Shown here: positions 52,757 through 62,750 of the stretch, piece by piece
Layout of the letters: every line of letters starts with the position of its first letter
Numbering within the stretch: the stretch's first letter is position 1
NCBI RefSeq assembly: GCF_041261445.1
Contig: NZ_JBGCCU010000004.1
Coordinates: forward strand, 1 to 64,000
Reading direction: 5' to 3'
DNA: 64,000 nucleotides
Source: Catenulispora sp. EB89
GTDB lineage: Bacteria > Actinomycetota > Actinomycetes > Streptomycetales > Catenulisporaceae
Program-made: the position numbers and the translations under genes
Notes under the pieces: generated by a model
Told to the model about the DNA's origin: nothing
What the model saw: only the letters and a program-made list of their open reading frames with translations
Database searches by the model: none

Positions 52757-55700
52757 ATGACATCCGGGTTGTCCATGTCGCGACGGCGGTTCCGGCTGGC
52801 AGCGGTGCTGTCGGTCCTGGCCATGGTCGCGCCGCTGCTCGGCAACGGGCCGGTCTCACACGCGGCGGCACCGCCGGCGGTGCCGGCCATCGCGGCACAC
52901 GCCAGCCGACCCGCCGACGGCCCCGATCCAGCAGCCCCGCCACCGGTCAAGCCGGCCTCCGCCCTGCCCGCCGACACCAGCGCGGGACCGGCGGTGTACG
53001 CCTACGACGCCGCCGGCCGGCTGGCCGGGGTGACGCATCCCGGCGGCCAGACCGCGCAGTACGTGTACGACGCCGCGGGCAACGAGCTCGGAGTGACGCA
53101 GTACCCGTCGACCCAGCTGGCGGTGCTCAGCGTCGTTCCGGCGGCGGCCCGCCCCGGCGACGTGGTCACGATCCACGGCACCGGCTTCTCGCCGACCGCC
53201 GCGTCCGATGTCGTGACCTTCGGGTTCTTCTCGGCCGGACAAGTCCTGTCGGCGACCGCGAACTCCTTGACGGTGAAGGTCCCGGCCGGAGCGTCCACCG
53301 GGGCGCTGTCCGTCGCGGTGGGCATCACCTCGGTCCAGGGCGGCACGTTCACCGTCACGGCGCCGCCGGTGATATCAGGGTTCTTCCCATCGCAGGGCGC
53401 GCCGGGCAGCTCCGTGCTGATCAGCGGCTCCGGCTTCTCCGCCACCGCGTCCGACGACGTGGTCACCGTGAACGGCGTCCGGGCGCAGGTGACCTCGGCG
53501 AACCAGAGCGCGCTGGCCATCACCACCCCGGTCTCCGGCACCGGCCCGATCCAGGTCACCACGCCGATCGGGCAGGCCACCTCGGCGACGCCGTTCGGTG
53601 CGCAGGTCTCGGCGTTCAGCCTGGCGGTCATCGACTCCACGACCCGGGTCGCCATCGACGGCGCCGCGCAGAAGGCCACCGTCGGCACCGCCGGCCGTTC
53701 GGCCCTGGTGCTATTCGACACCCAGGTCCAGCTCAATACTCAGGACCCTGTCGTGTCGGCGGCCTTCACCGGATCGACGCTGGGCCCGGTCGCCGTCTCG
53801 ATCTACGACTCGGCCGGAAACCTGGTCACCGGTCCGACGACGGTCAGCGGCGACGACAGCCTGGACTACAAGCAGGGACTGGTGTCCGGCAAGGACTACC
53901 AGATGCTGATCACGCCGACCTCGGCGGCGACCGGCGCTGTGACCGTCACGCTCTCGACCATCGCCTGGGCGCCGGAGATCTCACCGACCGGCCCGGGGAC
54001 CACGGTCACCATCTCCCGGCCCGGCCAGCAGATGGCGACCACGTTCCCGGCGAACGCCGCCGCCGTCGCCATCGGGGTGACGAACAACACCGTCCCGACC
54101 GCCCTGACCTACTCGGTGTGGGCGCTGGACGGGACCGTCGCGGCCACCGGGACGATCCCGGCGAAGTCGTCCGGGTCGATCCTCGTGACGCTCCCGGAGC
54201 CGACGATCTACGCCGTCCAGCTGCGTGCGTCCAACGCCGCCACCGGCTCGGCCACCGTCACGCTCTCGGCCCCGGTGGTGAACACCCTGACCTCGGGGAC
54301 CCCGGCCACGGAGAGCGTCACGCGTCCGGGTCAGTACATGGCGTTGCTCTTCTCCGGCACCACCGGCGCCTCGGCGAGCCTGGGCGTCAGCGCGAATACG
54401 TTCCCTGACACGCTCTACTACGAAGTGGGCGCTCCCGACGGCACGATCCTGAGCGGCACCACCGGCTCGATCCCGGCCGGCGGCTCGACGACGATCAGCC
54501 TGGCCAAGCTTCCCCAGACCGGCACGTACGGCTTGATCCTGGTGCCGGCCGACGCGGTCACCGGCTCGGTCCAGGTCCTGCTCCAGAACGGGACCGCGGC
54601 TGCCGCCAAGCCGGCCGCCCCGTCGGCGTCGGCGCCGGGATCAGCGCCTCCGGGATCAGCGCCTCCGGGATTCGCGCAGCTCGGGAAGAACACGCTGCTG
54701 GCCGCGAACTCGCCCGGCAAGACTGACGCTGCTTTCGCGCCGTCCGACACGTCGGCCGCTGGCCAGTCTGGGTCCGGCACGTCCGCATCCGCGTCCGCCG
54801 CTGCCTCGTCCCATACCGCCCCGGCCGGGGAAATCCCGGCCCAGGGCGGCGGCCTCTGGCAGCCCGACCAGGGCAACCTGAACGGCGTCGACTGGCTGAT
54901 CCGCCGCGCCGCGCCTCCGGCGGACGCCCCGCTGCGCGCGTCGGCCGGGATCACCGCGGTCTCCGGCGTCGTGCGCACGCTGGACGGCAAGCCGCTGCCC
55001 AGGGTCACCGTCTCCGTCGGCACGAAGACCACCACCACCGACGGCCAGGGCCGATTCCTGGTGTCCGGCATCGGGTTCGGGGACCAGACGCTGGACGTGG
55101 ACGGCTCGACGGCCTCCGACGTCGGCCACCGGTACGGCTACTTCGCCGAGCACCTGGTCCCGACGGTCGGGCAGACCTCGGTCCTGCCGTACACGGTCTG
55201 GATGACGCAGCTCGACACCCAGAACATCGTCCGCTTCCCCTCGCCGACCACCCACGAGGTGGTCCTGACCACGCCCAGGATCCCCGGCCTGCAAGTCCAC
55301 ATCCCGGCCGGCTCGGTGATCAAGGACGAGTCCGGCAAGGTCGTCAACGAGCTCGGCATCACGCCGATACCGATCGACCGGCCGCCGTTCCCGTTGCCCA
55401 GCAACGGAATCATCCCGGTGTTCTTCACCGTCCAGCCCGGCGGCACCTACGTGCTCCCGGCCGGCGCCTGGGTCGTCTACCCGAACTACACCCACCTGCC
55501 GGCCGGCAAGAAGGTCGACTTCTGGGACTACGACCCGGCGCACCTGGGCTGGCACATCTACGGCCACGGCCAGGTCTCCGCCGACGGGAAGCAGGTCGTC
55601 CCGGACAAGGACACCAAGGTCTGGTCGTTCTACGGCGCCATGTTCAACAGCGGCCTGCCCGCGCAGGACCCGGTCCCGGACCCGCTGCCCGCCTCGGACG

Positions 55701-58700
55701 CCGGTGGGAACGCACCGGGCGCGCCGGCGGATCCGGCGACCGGCCCGGCGCCCCCGCAGAGCGCCGGCGACCCCGTCGATCTGGCGACGGGCCAGGTCAC
55801 CGACCAGTACACCGACCTGAGCGCCGACGACGTGATGCCGATCCAGCTGACCCGCTCGTACTACGGCGGCGACACCGTGGCCCGGTCGTTCGGGGTCGGG
55901 GTGCTGGACAACTACGACCTGTTCCTGCACTCGCAGCTGCAGTACCAGGAGGTGGACCTGTTCGTACCGGGCGGCAGCTCGGTGCACTACACCCGGACCT
56001 CCCCCGGCCTGAGCTACGCCGACGCGGTCTTCGCCGCGACCGGCACGTCGGGGTCGTACCAGGGGTCGACGATCAGCTGGTCCACGGCCGAGGGCGGCTG
56101 GGATCTGGTGCTGCGCGACGGTCTCACGTACCACTTCCCGGACCTGTCGCGCGCGACGTCGATCTCTGACCGCAACGGCAACACCGTCACGCTCAGCCGG
56201 GACCTGAACGGCGACCTGACGCGGATCACCTCGCCGAACGGCCGCTGGATCGCGCTGACGTACAACAGCTCGTACCAGGTGACCAACGCACGGGACAACA
56301 TCGGCCGCACGGTCTCCTACGCGTACGACGCGGCCGGGCACCTGACCAACGTCACGGAACCCGACGGCGGGCTGCTGGCCTACACCTACGACGCCAACGG
56401 CCGCCTGGTCTCGGCGATCGACTCCCGCTGGATCACGTACATCACCAACACCTACGACACGACCGGCCGGGTCTCGCAGCAGACGACGACCGACGGGCAG
56501 AAGTACTCCTTCGCGTACGCCCTCGACTCCACCGGGAAGACCACTGAGGTCCGGGTGACGCAGCCCACCGGGGCCGTTCAGCGCACCACGTTCGACGCCA
56601 ACGGCGCGGTCACCGGCGTCACCGACGCGTTCGGAGGCCCGCTGGCCCAGATCACGACCTTCACCCGCGGCGCCTCCGGCGAGGTCGACACCTCGACCGA
56701 CCCCTACGGCCGCACCACGACGTACCACTACGACACCGCGGGCCGGCTCACCTACACCACGTTCGCGCCGACGACGGGAAGCTCCGTCGACGGGCCGAAG
56801 ACCGTGTGGGGCTCCTACGACCTGCCCGCCTCGGTCACCGACCAGCTGGGCAAGACGGTCACCTACACGCGTGACGGCCAGGGCAACCTGATCAAGGTCG
56901 TCGACGCCCTCGGCCGGGTCACGACGGTCACCTACAACAGCGCGGGGCAGCCACTCACGCTGACTGATCCGGCCGGCAAGACCACGACCTACGGGTACTT
57001 CGACGGCGATCCCGTCTCGGCGACCGATCCGCTCGGCGACACCAGCCGTCAGTTCGTGGACGCCGCGGGCCGGGTCACCTCGGTGACCGCGGCCACCGGT
57101 GCCGCCTCCTCCGTCACCCTCAACACCCGCGACGCCGTCACCGGCTCGACCGATCCGCTCGGAGCGAGCGTCAGCTACGGCTACGACGCCAACGGCGATC
57201 TGACCTCGCTCACCGACCAGCGCAGCGACACCTGGCGCTGGGTCTACGACAGCTCCGACCGGCTGACGCAGGCCACTGACCCGCTGTACCACAGCGCGAC
57301 TGCCGCCTACGACAGCACCGGGCGCCTGACCTCCACCACCGACGCCAACGGCAAGACGACGGCGTACACATACGACGCGCTCGACCGCGTGGTGCGGACG
57401 GGCTTCGGCATCGTCGGAACCGGCAGCCCGGATTCCACGGTCAGCACGACGTACAGCACGACCAGCGACGGCGTCGCGCAAGTCACCGACACCGCAACGG
57501 CCGGGCCGACGACGTTCGCCTACGACGGATTGGACCGTCTGGCCACCGTCGTCCAGCCGACCGGGACCATCGCCTACGGCTACGACGCCGACAACCGCCG
57601 CACGAGCATGACGGCCGGCCAGGCCCGGACCGTCTACACCTACGACGGCAGCGGGGCCCTGACCAACGTGGCCCAGGGCAGCGTGTCGGCCGCCCCGCAG
57701 TACGACAACGCCGGCCGCGAGGCGAGCATCACGCTGCCCGGCGGCTGGAGCCAGAACTACACCTATGACGCCGCGAGCCAGATCACCAGCGTCGGCTACA
57801 ACTACGGGACCACCAGCAAGGGGACGCTGACCTACACCCGAGACCCGCAGGGACAGGTCAGCTCGGTCGGCGGCAGCCTGGCGAACGTCACACTCCCGGC
57901 GGCGGTCGCCAACAACCTCTACGACGCCGCCGACCGCCTCGCCTACCACGCCGGCAGCCTGATCAGCTACGACAACGCCGGCAACCTCACCGGCGACGGC
58001 ACCACCACCTACACCTGGAACAGCCGAGGCCAGCTCACCGGCCTGACCAACGCGACCGCCAGCACCGCCTTCCGCTACACCGCCACCGGCAGCCGCGACC
58101 AGATCACCTCCGGCGGCACCACCACCGGCACCCTCAACGACGGCACCAACCCGGCCGCGGAACTGACCAGCACGGGCGCCACCACGGCGAACCTCCTGTC
58201 GGCCGGCGTCGACCAGTGGCTGGCCCGCACCACCGCCGGCGGAACCACCCAGACGTACCTGACCGACCCGCAGGGCAGCACGGTCGCCCTCGGCGCGCCG
58301 GACGGAACGCTGAGCGGCAGCTACAGCTACGACCCCTACGGCGGCACGACGACCACCGGCAGCACCGCCGGCAACACCCTGACGTACACCGGCCGCCAAT
58401 CCGACCCCACCGGCCTGGACTACTACCGGGCCCGCTACTACAGCCCCACCCTCGGCAGCTTCATCAGCCAGGACCCGGCCGGCCTGGCGAACGGCACCAA
58501 CCCGTACACGTACGCGCTCGACGACCCGACCAACATCACCGACCCGACGGGCGCCACGCCCGACGCGGGGCGGAGCCAGAGCGCAAGCGTGCCGGACGAG
58601 TCGGCACCCTCGGACAGCAGCCCGTGCAGCTTCGACCCCGCCACGCCGGTGCTGATGGCCGACGGCAGCACCAAGCCGATCGGCCAGGTGCAGAACGGCG

Positions 58701-59443
58701 ACCAGGTCGAGAGCGCCGATCCGACGACCGGCACGGACGCCGGCGGCAGGACAGTCCAGCACCTGTGGATCAACCATGACAGTGACCTGGCCGACGTCAC
58801 GATCGACGACGGCAAGGGCCACACCAGCGTCGTGCACACCACCGCCAACCACCCGTTCTACGACGAGAGCGTGCACGCGTTCGTCCAGGCCGCCCAGCTC
58901 AAGCCCGGGGACAAGCTGGCAAGCACCGACGGACACATGGCGTTCGTCGCCTCCGTGGCCTCGAAACCCGGCAGCGCCGATCGGGACAATCTCACGATCA
59001 GCCAGCTGCACACGTATTACGTCATGGCGGGCAGCACCCCCGTTTTGGTGCACAACGACTCGTGCGGCGCAAAGAACGGTGCGATACCGAATACGAAGAA
59101 GCCGGTGGTCGGCAACTACCCGGACAGGGGACAGACATCCCTGTACGCCATAAACGACCCGGTAAGCAGCAATATCCTGAAGTTCGGAATCACTAATGAT
59201 CCCGCCGCACGGTACAGCCTGAGCGACTACTCGGGCTGGAGTGAGACATACGGCGGGAATTATCAGATGAATATCCTGAAAAACTTCGACACCCGTGAAG
59301 ATGCGCTAGCGGTTGAGCGCTATGTGACGGAACGCGTCGGAGGCCCAGAGAACTACGAAGACTGGGCACGGACTTTCCCCAACACTCTTCCGTGGGATCA
59401 GGTTCTCAACAACGGAATCACAGCACTTCAGTGGATGCCGTAG
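52757..59443 (+). CDS. RHS/YD-repeat polymorphic toxin, Hint and GIY-YIG-like tip
   Basis: 2228 residues. Signal peptide (about 7-37). Two YD units (VYAYDAAGRLAGVTHPGG) come first. IPT/TIG-like Ig domains follow (about 115-290), then prepeptidase/fibronectin-like beta sandwiches (290-600), a carboxypeptidase regulatory-like fold (about 730-790) and a DUF6531 motif DPVDLATGQV (about 1004). Some 600 residues of YD repeats come next, then the RHS core LDYYRARYYSPTLGSFISQD. Hint domain 1957-2100 ([35 protein letters not shown]). The C-terminal 128 residues have TSLYAIND, ILKFGITNDPAARY and VERYVTERVGG, a GIY-YIG nuclease pattern. A GGAGGA site lies 7 nt before ATG 52757. No immunity gene was recognised downstream. 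Confidence 0.93.
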   Translation: MTSGLSMSRRRFRLAAVLSVLAMVAPLLGNGPVSHAAAPPAVPAIAAHASRPADGPDPAAPPPVKPASALPADTSAGPAVYAYDAAGRLAGVTHPGGQTAQYVYDAAGNELGVTQYPSTQLAVLSVVPAAARPGDVVTIHGTGFSPTAASDVVTFGFFSAGQVLSATANSLTVKVPAGASTGALSVAVGITSVQGGTFTVTAPPVISGFFPSQGAPGSSVLISGSGFSATASDDVVTVNGVRAQVTSANQSALAITTPVSGTGPIQVTTPIGQATSATPFGAQVSAFSLAVIDSTTRVAIDGAAQKATVGTAGRSALVLFDTQVQLNTQDPVVSAAFTGSTLGPVAVSIYDSAGNLVTGPTTVSGDDSLDYKQGLVSGKDYQMLITPTSAATGAVTVTLSTIAWAPEISPTGPGTTVTISRPGQQMATTFPANAAAVAIGVTNNTVPTALTYSVWALDGTVAATGTIPAKSSGSILVTLPEPTIYAVQLRASNAATGSATVTLSAPVVNTLTSGTPATESVTRPGQYMALLFSGTTGASASLGVSANTFPDTLYYEVGAPDGTILSGTTGSIPAGGSTTISLAKLPQTGTYGLILVPADAVTGSVQVLLQNGTAAAAKPAAPSASAPGSAPPGSAPPGFAQLGKNTLLAANSPGKTDAAFAPSDTSAAGQSGSGTSASASAAASSHTAPAGEIPAQGGGLWQPDQGNLNGVDWLIRRAAPPADAPLRASAGITAVSGVVRTLDGKPLPRVTVSVGTKTTTTDGQGRFLVSGIGFGDQTLDVDGSTASDVGHRYGYFAEHLVPTVGQTSVLPYTVWMTQLDTQNIVRFPSPTTHEVVLTTPRIPGLQVHIPAGSVIKDESGKVVNELGITPIPIDRPPFPLPSNGIIPVFFTVQPGGTYVLPAGAWVVYPNYTHLPAGKKVDFWDYDPAHLGWHIYGHGQVSADGKQVVPDKDTKVWSFYGAMFNSGLPAQDPVPDPLPASDAGGNAPGAPADPATGPAPPQSAGDPVDLATGQVTDQYTDLSADDVMPIQLTRSYYGGDTVARSFGVGVLDNYDLFLHSQLQYQEVDLFVPGGSSVHYTRTSPGLSYADAVFAATGTSGSYQGSTISWSTAEGGWDLVLRDGLTYHFPDLSRATSISDRNGNTVTLSRDLNGDLTRITSPNGRWIALTYNSSYQVTNARDNIGRTVSYAYDAAGHLTNVTEPDGGLLAYTYDANGRLVSAIDSRWITYITNTYDTTGRVSQQTTTDGQKYSFAYALDSTGKTTEVRVTQPTGAVQRTTFDANGAVTGVTDAFGGPLAQITTFTRGASGEVDTSTDPYGRTTTYHYDTAGRLTYTTFAPTTGSSVDGPKTVWGSYDLPASVTDQLGKTVTYTRDGQGNLIKVVDALGRVTTVTYNSAGQPLTLTDPAGKTTTYGYFDGDPVSATDPLGDTSRQFVDAAGRVTSVTAATGAASSVTLNTRDAVTGSTDPLGASVSYGYDANGDLTSLTDQRSDTWRWVYDSSDRLTQATDPLYHSATAAYDSTGRLTSTTDANGKTTAYTYDALDRVVRTGFGIVGTGSPDSTVSTTYSTTSDGVAQVTDTATAGPTTFAYDGLDRLATVVQPTGTIAYGYDADNRRTSMTAGQARTVYTYDGSGALTNVAQGSVSAAPQYDNAGREASITLPGGWSQNYTYDAASQITSVGYNYGTTSKGTLTYTRDPQGQVSSVGGSLANVTLPAAVANNLYDAADRLAYHAGSLISYDNAGNLTGDGTTTYTWNSRGQLTGLTNATASTAFRYTATGSRDQITSGGTTTGTLNDGTNPAAELTSTGATTANLLSAGVDQWLARTTAGGTTQTYLTDPQGSTVALGAPDGTLSGSYSYDPYGGTTTTGSTAGNTLTYTGRQSDPTGLDYYRARYYSPTLGSFISQDPAGLANGTNPYTYALDDPTNITDPTGATPDAGRSQSASVPDESAPSDSSPCSFDPATPVLMADGSTKPIGQVQNGDQVESADPTTGTDAGGRTVQHLWINHDSDLADVTIDDGKGHTSVVHTTANHPFYDESVHAFVQAAQLKPGDKLASTDGHMAFVASVASKPGSADRDNLTISQLHTYYVMAGSTPVLVHNDSCGAKNGAIPNTKKPVVGNYPDRGQTSLYAINDPVSSNILKFGITNDPAARYSLSDYSGWSETYGGNYQMNILKNFDTREDALAVERYVTERVGGPENYEDWARTFPNTLPWDQVLNNGITALQWMP

Positions 59444-59457
59444 GTTCGTAGCATGTG

Positions 59458-59493
59458 CCGCTGGGCAGGGATGCAATCCACCCTGCCCAGCGG
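59458..59493 (+). terminator. Hairpin terminator after the RHS gene
   Basis: Perfect 13-bp arms (59458-59470 and 59481-59493) with a 10-nt loop, 15 nt after the stop. Nothing else is seen in 59494-59743. Confidence 0.85.
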
Positions 59494-59743
59494 CCGCCCC
59501 CAGGGTCCGATGTGCCCACGAGTCGTGCCCCGCCCCTCACCGGGACGCTGATCATCTAGCCGATGCCTGCCACACCCACCGTGCCCATCCATCGCCTGGC
59601 TCGCGATGCCGGCGTCGCCGCCCGACATCACATCAGCCCGCACGACATCCCGTGCACCACCATGACCGGCATTCTCGACGCCGCCAACGGCAACATCGAA
59701 AGGGCCCAGCGCTTGCAGAACCTACATGGGGTTTAAGGCGGAA

Positions 59744-60297
59744 CTAGCTGACTGCGCCCTTTTGAAAGCGGAGGTCCTGGTAGCCGTACGGCGGGATGGA
59801 CACGTTCAGAACGGCCGGTCTTGGAACCGCGGCCGGGACGGTAGGTAAAGCGGTGCCGTTCCAACCCCGGAGGTTGGTGTAGACGCCTGACGAGGGCGCG
59901 ATCACTATCTGGACGATCTCCGTATTCGAGTTGTTCTGGAAGCGCAGGAGCCAGTTCGCGCAAGGCTCGCTAGGACTGCCTGACCATACGAACCTCCGGC
60001 CTGGACGACGGCCAGCGAGCCTCGCGGAGCTTCAGAGGAGGACACGGGCTAAGGAAGGGCGGACATTGCCGTCGACGTAGCCGAGCTCTCAGCCGCGCTG
60101 TCCGCACTACTCGCCCTCGACGCCTCTAGGGCACGAGTGCTGGTTGAAGAGCTGACGGCCATCGGTTCACCAACTGCCGCACTTCGGTCAGGAGAGCCAG
60201 CAAGAACCATCGCCAACGCCCCAATCGCAAGACCCAGCACGAGCACGATGACGCCGCCCAGCCACAGCGGGACCGCAATGGTTCGCTTCGGGACCAA
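59744..60297 (-). pseudogene. Frameshifted membrane-anchored protein
   Basis: The 5' part (60297-60049) has a strong AAGGGAG site and a TTG start, and encodes 82 residues: a Lys/Arg N-terminus, one transmembrane helix (LWLGGVIVLVLGLAIGALAM), and a Ser/Ala/Thr-rich linker, then TAG. In another frame, from about 60025 to 59744, a coherent beta-rich domain continues (CANWLLRFQNNSNTEIVQIV, VYTNLRGWNGTALP, VLNVSIPPYGYQDLRFQKG) with a stop but no start codon. The two halves look like one gene split by a frameshift. A sequencing error is also possible. It converges on the RHS gene; role unknown. Confidence 0.55.
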
Positions 60298-60646
60298 CTC
60301 ACTCCCTTGATATCTCGGAAAGCACAGAATTTCGGCACGCCAGCGAACGTGTCGCCCTGTATCTGCTGCGGCTCAGCACGCGGGTGCCCATGACGCCATT
60401 CCGCGACATTCACTTACCTGGTTTCATGCGGCTCGGGGATCACTGCCCCACAACGATGCCCATGGAATCACATACCCGTCCAGCCCTCACGCACCATCGG
60501 GCGCCTCGAAGACGCCTTCAGGTCCGATGCCTGCGTCGTCCATGCCTCCCCGTAGGGAACCAAGACGAGCCGTGCTGGGCCTTGCCATGCAGGCCGTAAT
60601 CAATAGCCGACTACCGTCTGGCGCGTGACCGAGCCACACTAGCGCT
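60298..60646. other. Intergenic stretch, no supported gene
   Basis: About 350 nt with only chance frames. It probably contains the promoter of the TTG-start gene on the minus strand. Confidence 0.45.
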
Positions 60647-61627
60647 TCATCGCTCAATTACCGGTTGAGCCCTCTGATCCCGAGCGGCCCCGTCCTGATA
60701 CGCCTGAAGTGCCTCTATGACCATATCCGGGTTCACAAGCAGGGGGTTGCGCTGGAGATGAGCCATCTCGTCGTAAGTAAGATTCCGCACTATCGGAACA
60801 CCCCGACGCTTGATTATTAGCAAGGACCCAATCTGGAGAAGCGCCTCGTTCTGATCCCTGATGGACTCCAACGTCTTCGCCACCGCCTCAGCTTGCGTCG
60901 CGTTGACCTCAGCCTGAGGCTTGTCGAGCAGACCCAGCTCAAACGCCCGTTCAACACGACGTAGTCTGTCCTTGACCTCCCGCGAAGTCAGCGCTTCTTT
61001 AGACCGCACCAGCTTGAGCCGCAGCCATGACCCAATGATCGGGTGCCCGGCTGTCTCATCGACAAATCCAAACGATTCCAGCAAGCGCTGGATCGCTTCC
61101 TCGACCTCCGTCCCATCCGTCCCATGGCCGAGGTAGATCGATACGGGGAGAAACCGCTGAGCGACGTGGGTCTCAGGGGCGATGCCACTCTCACGAACGC
61201 TGAAGACCACTGGTCTGCTGGAAGGCTCGGCCAGCGCGAGTCCCTGCGCGTCCATCAGGCAATCCCATGCTTCGGCACGTGCTTTCCGAGCCTCGCGGGC
61301 CGCAGTTTCAGCGGCGGAATCCTCGGGTGGTGGTCCGCTGTCGGAACCTGGTGAGGCCGGTCCGGATACTCCCCCTGTCCAGGCGTAGATGCCACCACCT
61401 GGACTTCCGACGTGACCACCTCCGACCGATACAAGACGGACCATGTCGGCCTGAGGACCCTTCTGCCCCTGCGAGATCTCGAATTCGACCCGCTGCCCCT
61501 CCTCCAGGCTGCGATAGCCCTCCATCTGGATCGCGCTGTAGTGGACAAACACGTCCCCACCGCCGTCCACCGCGATAAAGCCGTAGCCCTTCTCCGCGTT
61601 GAACCACTTAACCGTTCCCTGAGCCAC
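60647..61627 (-). CDS. Cold-shock domain fused to an unknown C-terminal domain
   Basis: 326 residues. Residues 1-66 are a full CspA-type OB fold: [20 protein letters not shown] with RNP1 [14 protein letters not shown], and [15 protein letters not shown] Gly/Pro/Ser linker (67-115) leads to an Ala/Glu/Arg helix, then a domain (about 140-315) with [74 protein letters not shown] and a final [10 protein letters not shown]. The ending pattern (IGSW, LLI.K, VI.AL) resembles actinobacterial hypothetical proteins found in regulatory or conflict contexts; I cannot name a family. GTG 61627 follows AGGAGG by 6 nt. Free-standing, no operon partner. Confidence 0.8.
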   Translation of the reverse strand: MAQGTVKWFNAEKGYGFIAVDGGGDVFVHYSAIQMEGYRSLEEGQRVEFEISQGQKGPQADMVRLVSVGGGHVGSPGGGIYAWTGGVSGPASPGSDSGPPPEDSAAETAAREARKARAEAWDCLMDAQGLALAEPSSRPVVFSVRESGIAPETHVAQRFLPVSIYLGHGTDGTEVEEAIQRLLESFGFVDETAGHPIIGSWLRLKLVRSKEALTSREVKDRLRRVERAFELGLLDKPQAEVNATQAEAVAKTLESIRDQNEALLQIGSLLIIKRRGVPIVRNLTYDEMAHLQRNPLLVNPDMVIEALQAYQDGAARDQRAQPVIER

Positions 61628-61800
61628 GCCTGCCTCCTGTCCCCCATCACGATCAGCGCTTGCAAACGCGTGCCGCAGAACACTGTTTCACTAGCCGCCG
61701 TGCCGCACAATGCGGACGAAGTGGATCATTCGTGCAGCGGTCACAGTGTCCGTCCACGAGGAATGACATGGTGCCGATGACGGTCGACGGACCATACGCA

Positions 61801-61830
61801 AGATGCCCCTCCCGACGGGGAGGGGCATCT
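61801..61830. terminator. Hairpin terminator of the FrnE-like gene
   Basis: Perfect 13-bp arms (61801-61813 and 61818-61830) with a 4-nt loop, 19 nt beyond the minus-strand stop. Confidence 0.85.
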
Positions 61831-61849
61831 TTGTGAACTCTGTTGCGGG

Positions 61850-62563
61850 TTACGGGATCTCACACCCGTCCGGCCCGCACACCGCGCCATCCGGCGCGGC
61901 CTCGCCGACGACCTTCAGCGCCGGCGTCTGCGCGGCCCACGCCTCCTGCAGCGCCTGGGTGAACACCTCGGCGGGCTGGCCGCCGGAGACGCCGAACTTG
62001 CGGTCCAGCACGAAGAACGGCACCCCGTTCGCGCCCAGCGCCTGCGCCTCCTGCTCGTCGGCGCGGACGTCGGCGGCGAAGGCGGTCGCGTCGGCCAGCA
62101 CCGCGCGGACCTCGGTCTCATCCAGGCCGGCCTGGACGGCCAGCTCGACGACCCGCTCGTCGTCGAAGACCGAGCGCTCCTCGGCGAAGTTGGCGGCGTA
62201 GGCCAGGTCCAGGAGTTCGTTCTGCTTGCCGCGGGTCTTGGCGAAGTGCAGGACGCGGTGGATGTCGAAGGTGTTGCCGTGGTCGCGGCCCTCGGCCAAG
62301 TAGCCCAGGCCGGCGTCGGCGGCGTTCGCCGCGACGCGTGCCTCGGCCTGCTTGGCCTGCTCCAGGCTCATCCCGTACTTGCTCGCCAGCATCGGGAGGA
62401 CCTGGACCGTGTCGCCCTTGGCGCGCTGCGGGTCCAGTTCGAAGGAGCGGAAGACCACCTCGACGTCGTCCTTGTGGTCGAAGGCCTGCAGGCCCTGCTC
62501 GAAACGCGCCTTGCCGATGTAGCACCAGGGGCAGGCGACGTCACTCCAGATCTCGACGCGCAC
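61850..62563 (-). CDS. FrnE-like DsbA-family oxidoreductase
   Basis: 237 residues. The DsbA thioredoxin fold begins VEIWSDVACPWCYIGK with the CxxC pair Cys11/Cys14; the inserted helical domain includes FELDPQ and NTFDIHRVLHFAKTRG; the cis-Pro loop is NGVPFFVLD. A second cysteine pair, Cys229-x4-Cys234 in AVCGPDGCEIP, ends the protein. That CX4C tail is characteristic of FrnE proteins such as the one from Deinococcus radiodurans. It is cytosolic (no signal) and probably a thiol oxidoreductase or disulfide isomerase in redox stress. GTG 62563 follows AAGGAAG by about 11 nt. Confidence 0.92.
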   Translation of the reverse strand: MRVEIWSDVACPWCYIGKARFEQGLQAFDHKDDVEVVFRSFELDPQRAKGDTVQVLPMLASKYGMSLEQAKQAEARVAANAADAGLGYLAEGRDHGNTFDIHRVLHFAKTRGKQNELLDLAYAANFAEERSVFDDERVVELAVQAGLDETEVRAVLADATAFAADVRADEQEAQALGANGVPFFVLDRKFGVSGGQPAEVFTQALQEAWAAQTPALKVVGEAAPDGAVCGPDGCEIP

Positions 62564-62620
62564 GGCGGTTCACTTCCTTATTGCTAGGGGCGGTCACTAC
62601 TGGCGGTTCAAAGTTGAGAT

Positions 62621-62647
62621 GCGGGCCCGGAGGGGGTTGGGGCCCGC
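62621..62647 (-). terminator. Hairpin downstream of the LuxR gene
   Basis: 8-bp arms GCGGGCCC/GGGCCCGC (62621-62628 and 62640-62647) around 11 nt. Confidence 0.55.
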
Positions 62648-62750
62648 ACGCTTTGTTCAACGGTGAACTACCTCGTGGAATTCCGCGCCGCCACGTGACC
62701 CGAGCCACGTGACTCGGGCCACATAACCCGAGCGCGCTTCAGCCGCTCCG

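Noticed and set aside
54656-59053. 1465-codon open frame antisense to the RHS gene
   Set aside because: Arg/Val/Gly-rich composition, no signal or domain, no ribosome binding site. It is a consequence of high GC and of the repetitive plus-strand coding sequence.
52757-59443. Tc toxin or insecticidal toxin complex component
   Set aside because: YD repeats and RHS core are shared, but no TcB/SpvB or TcC partner genes are present, and a Hint plus small nuclease-like tip fits polymorphic toxins.
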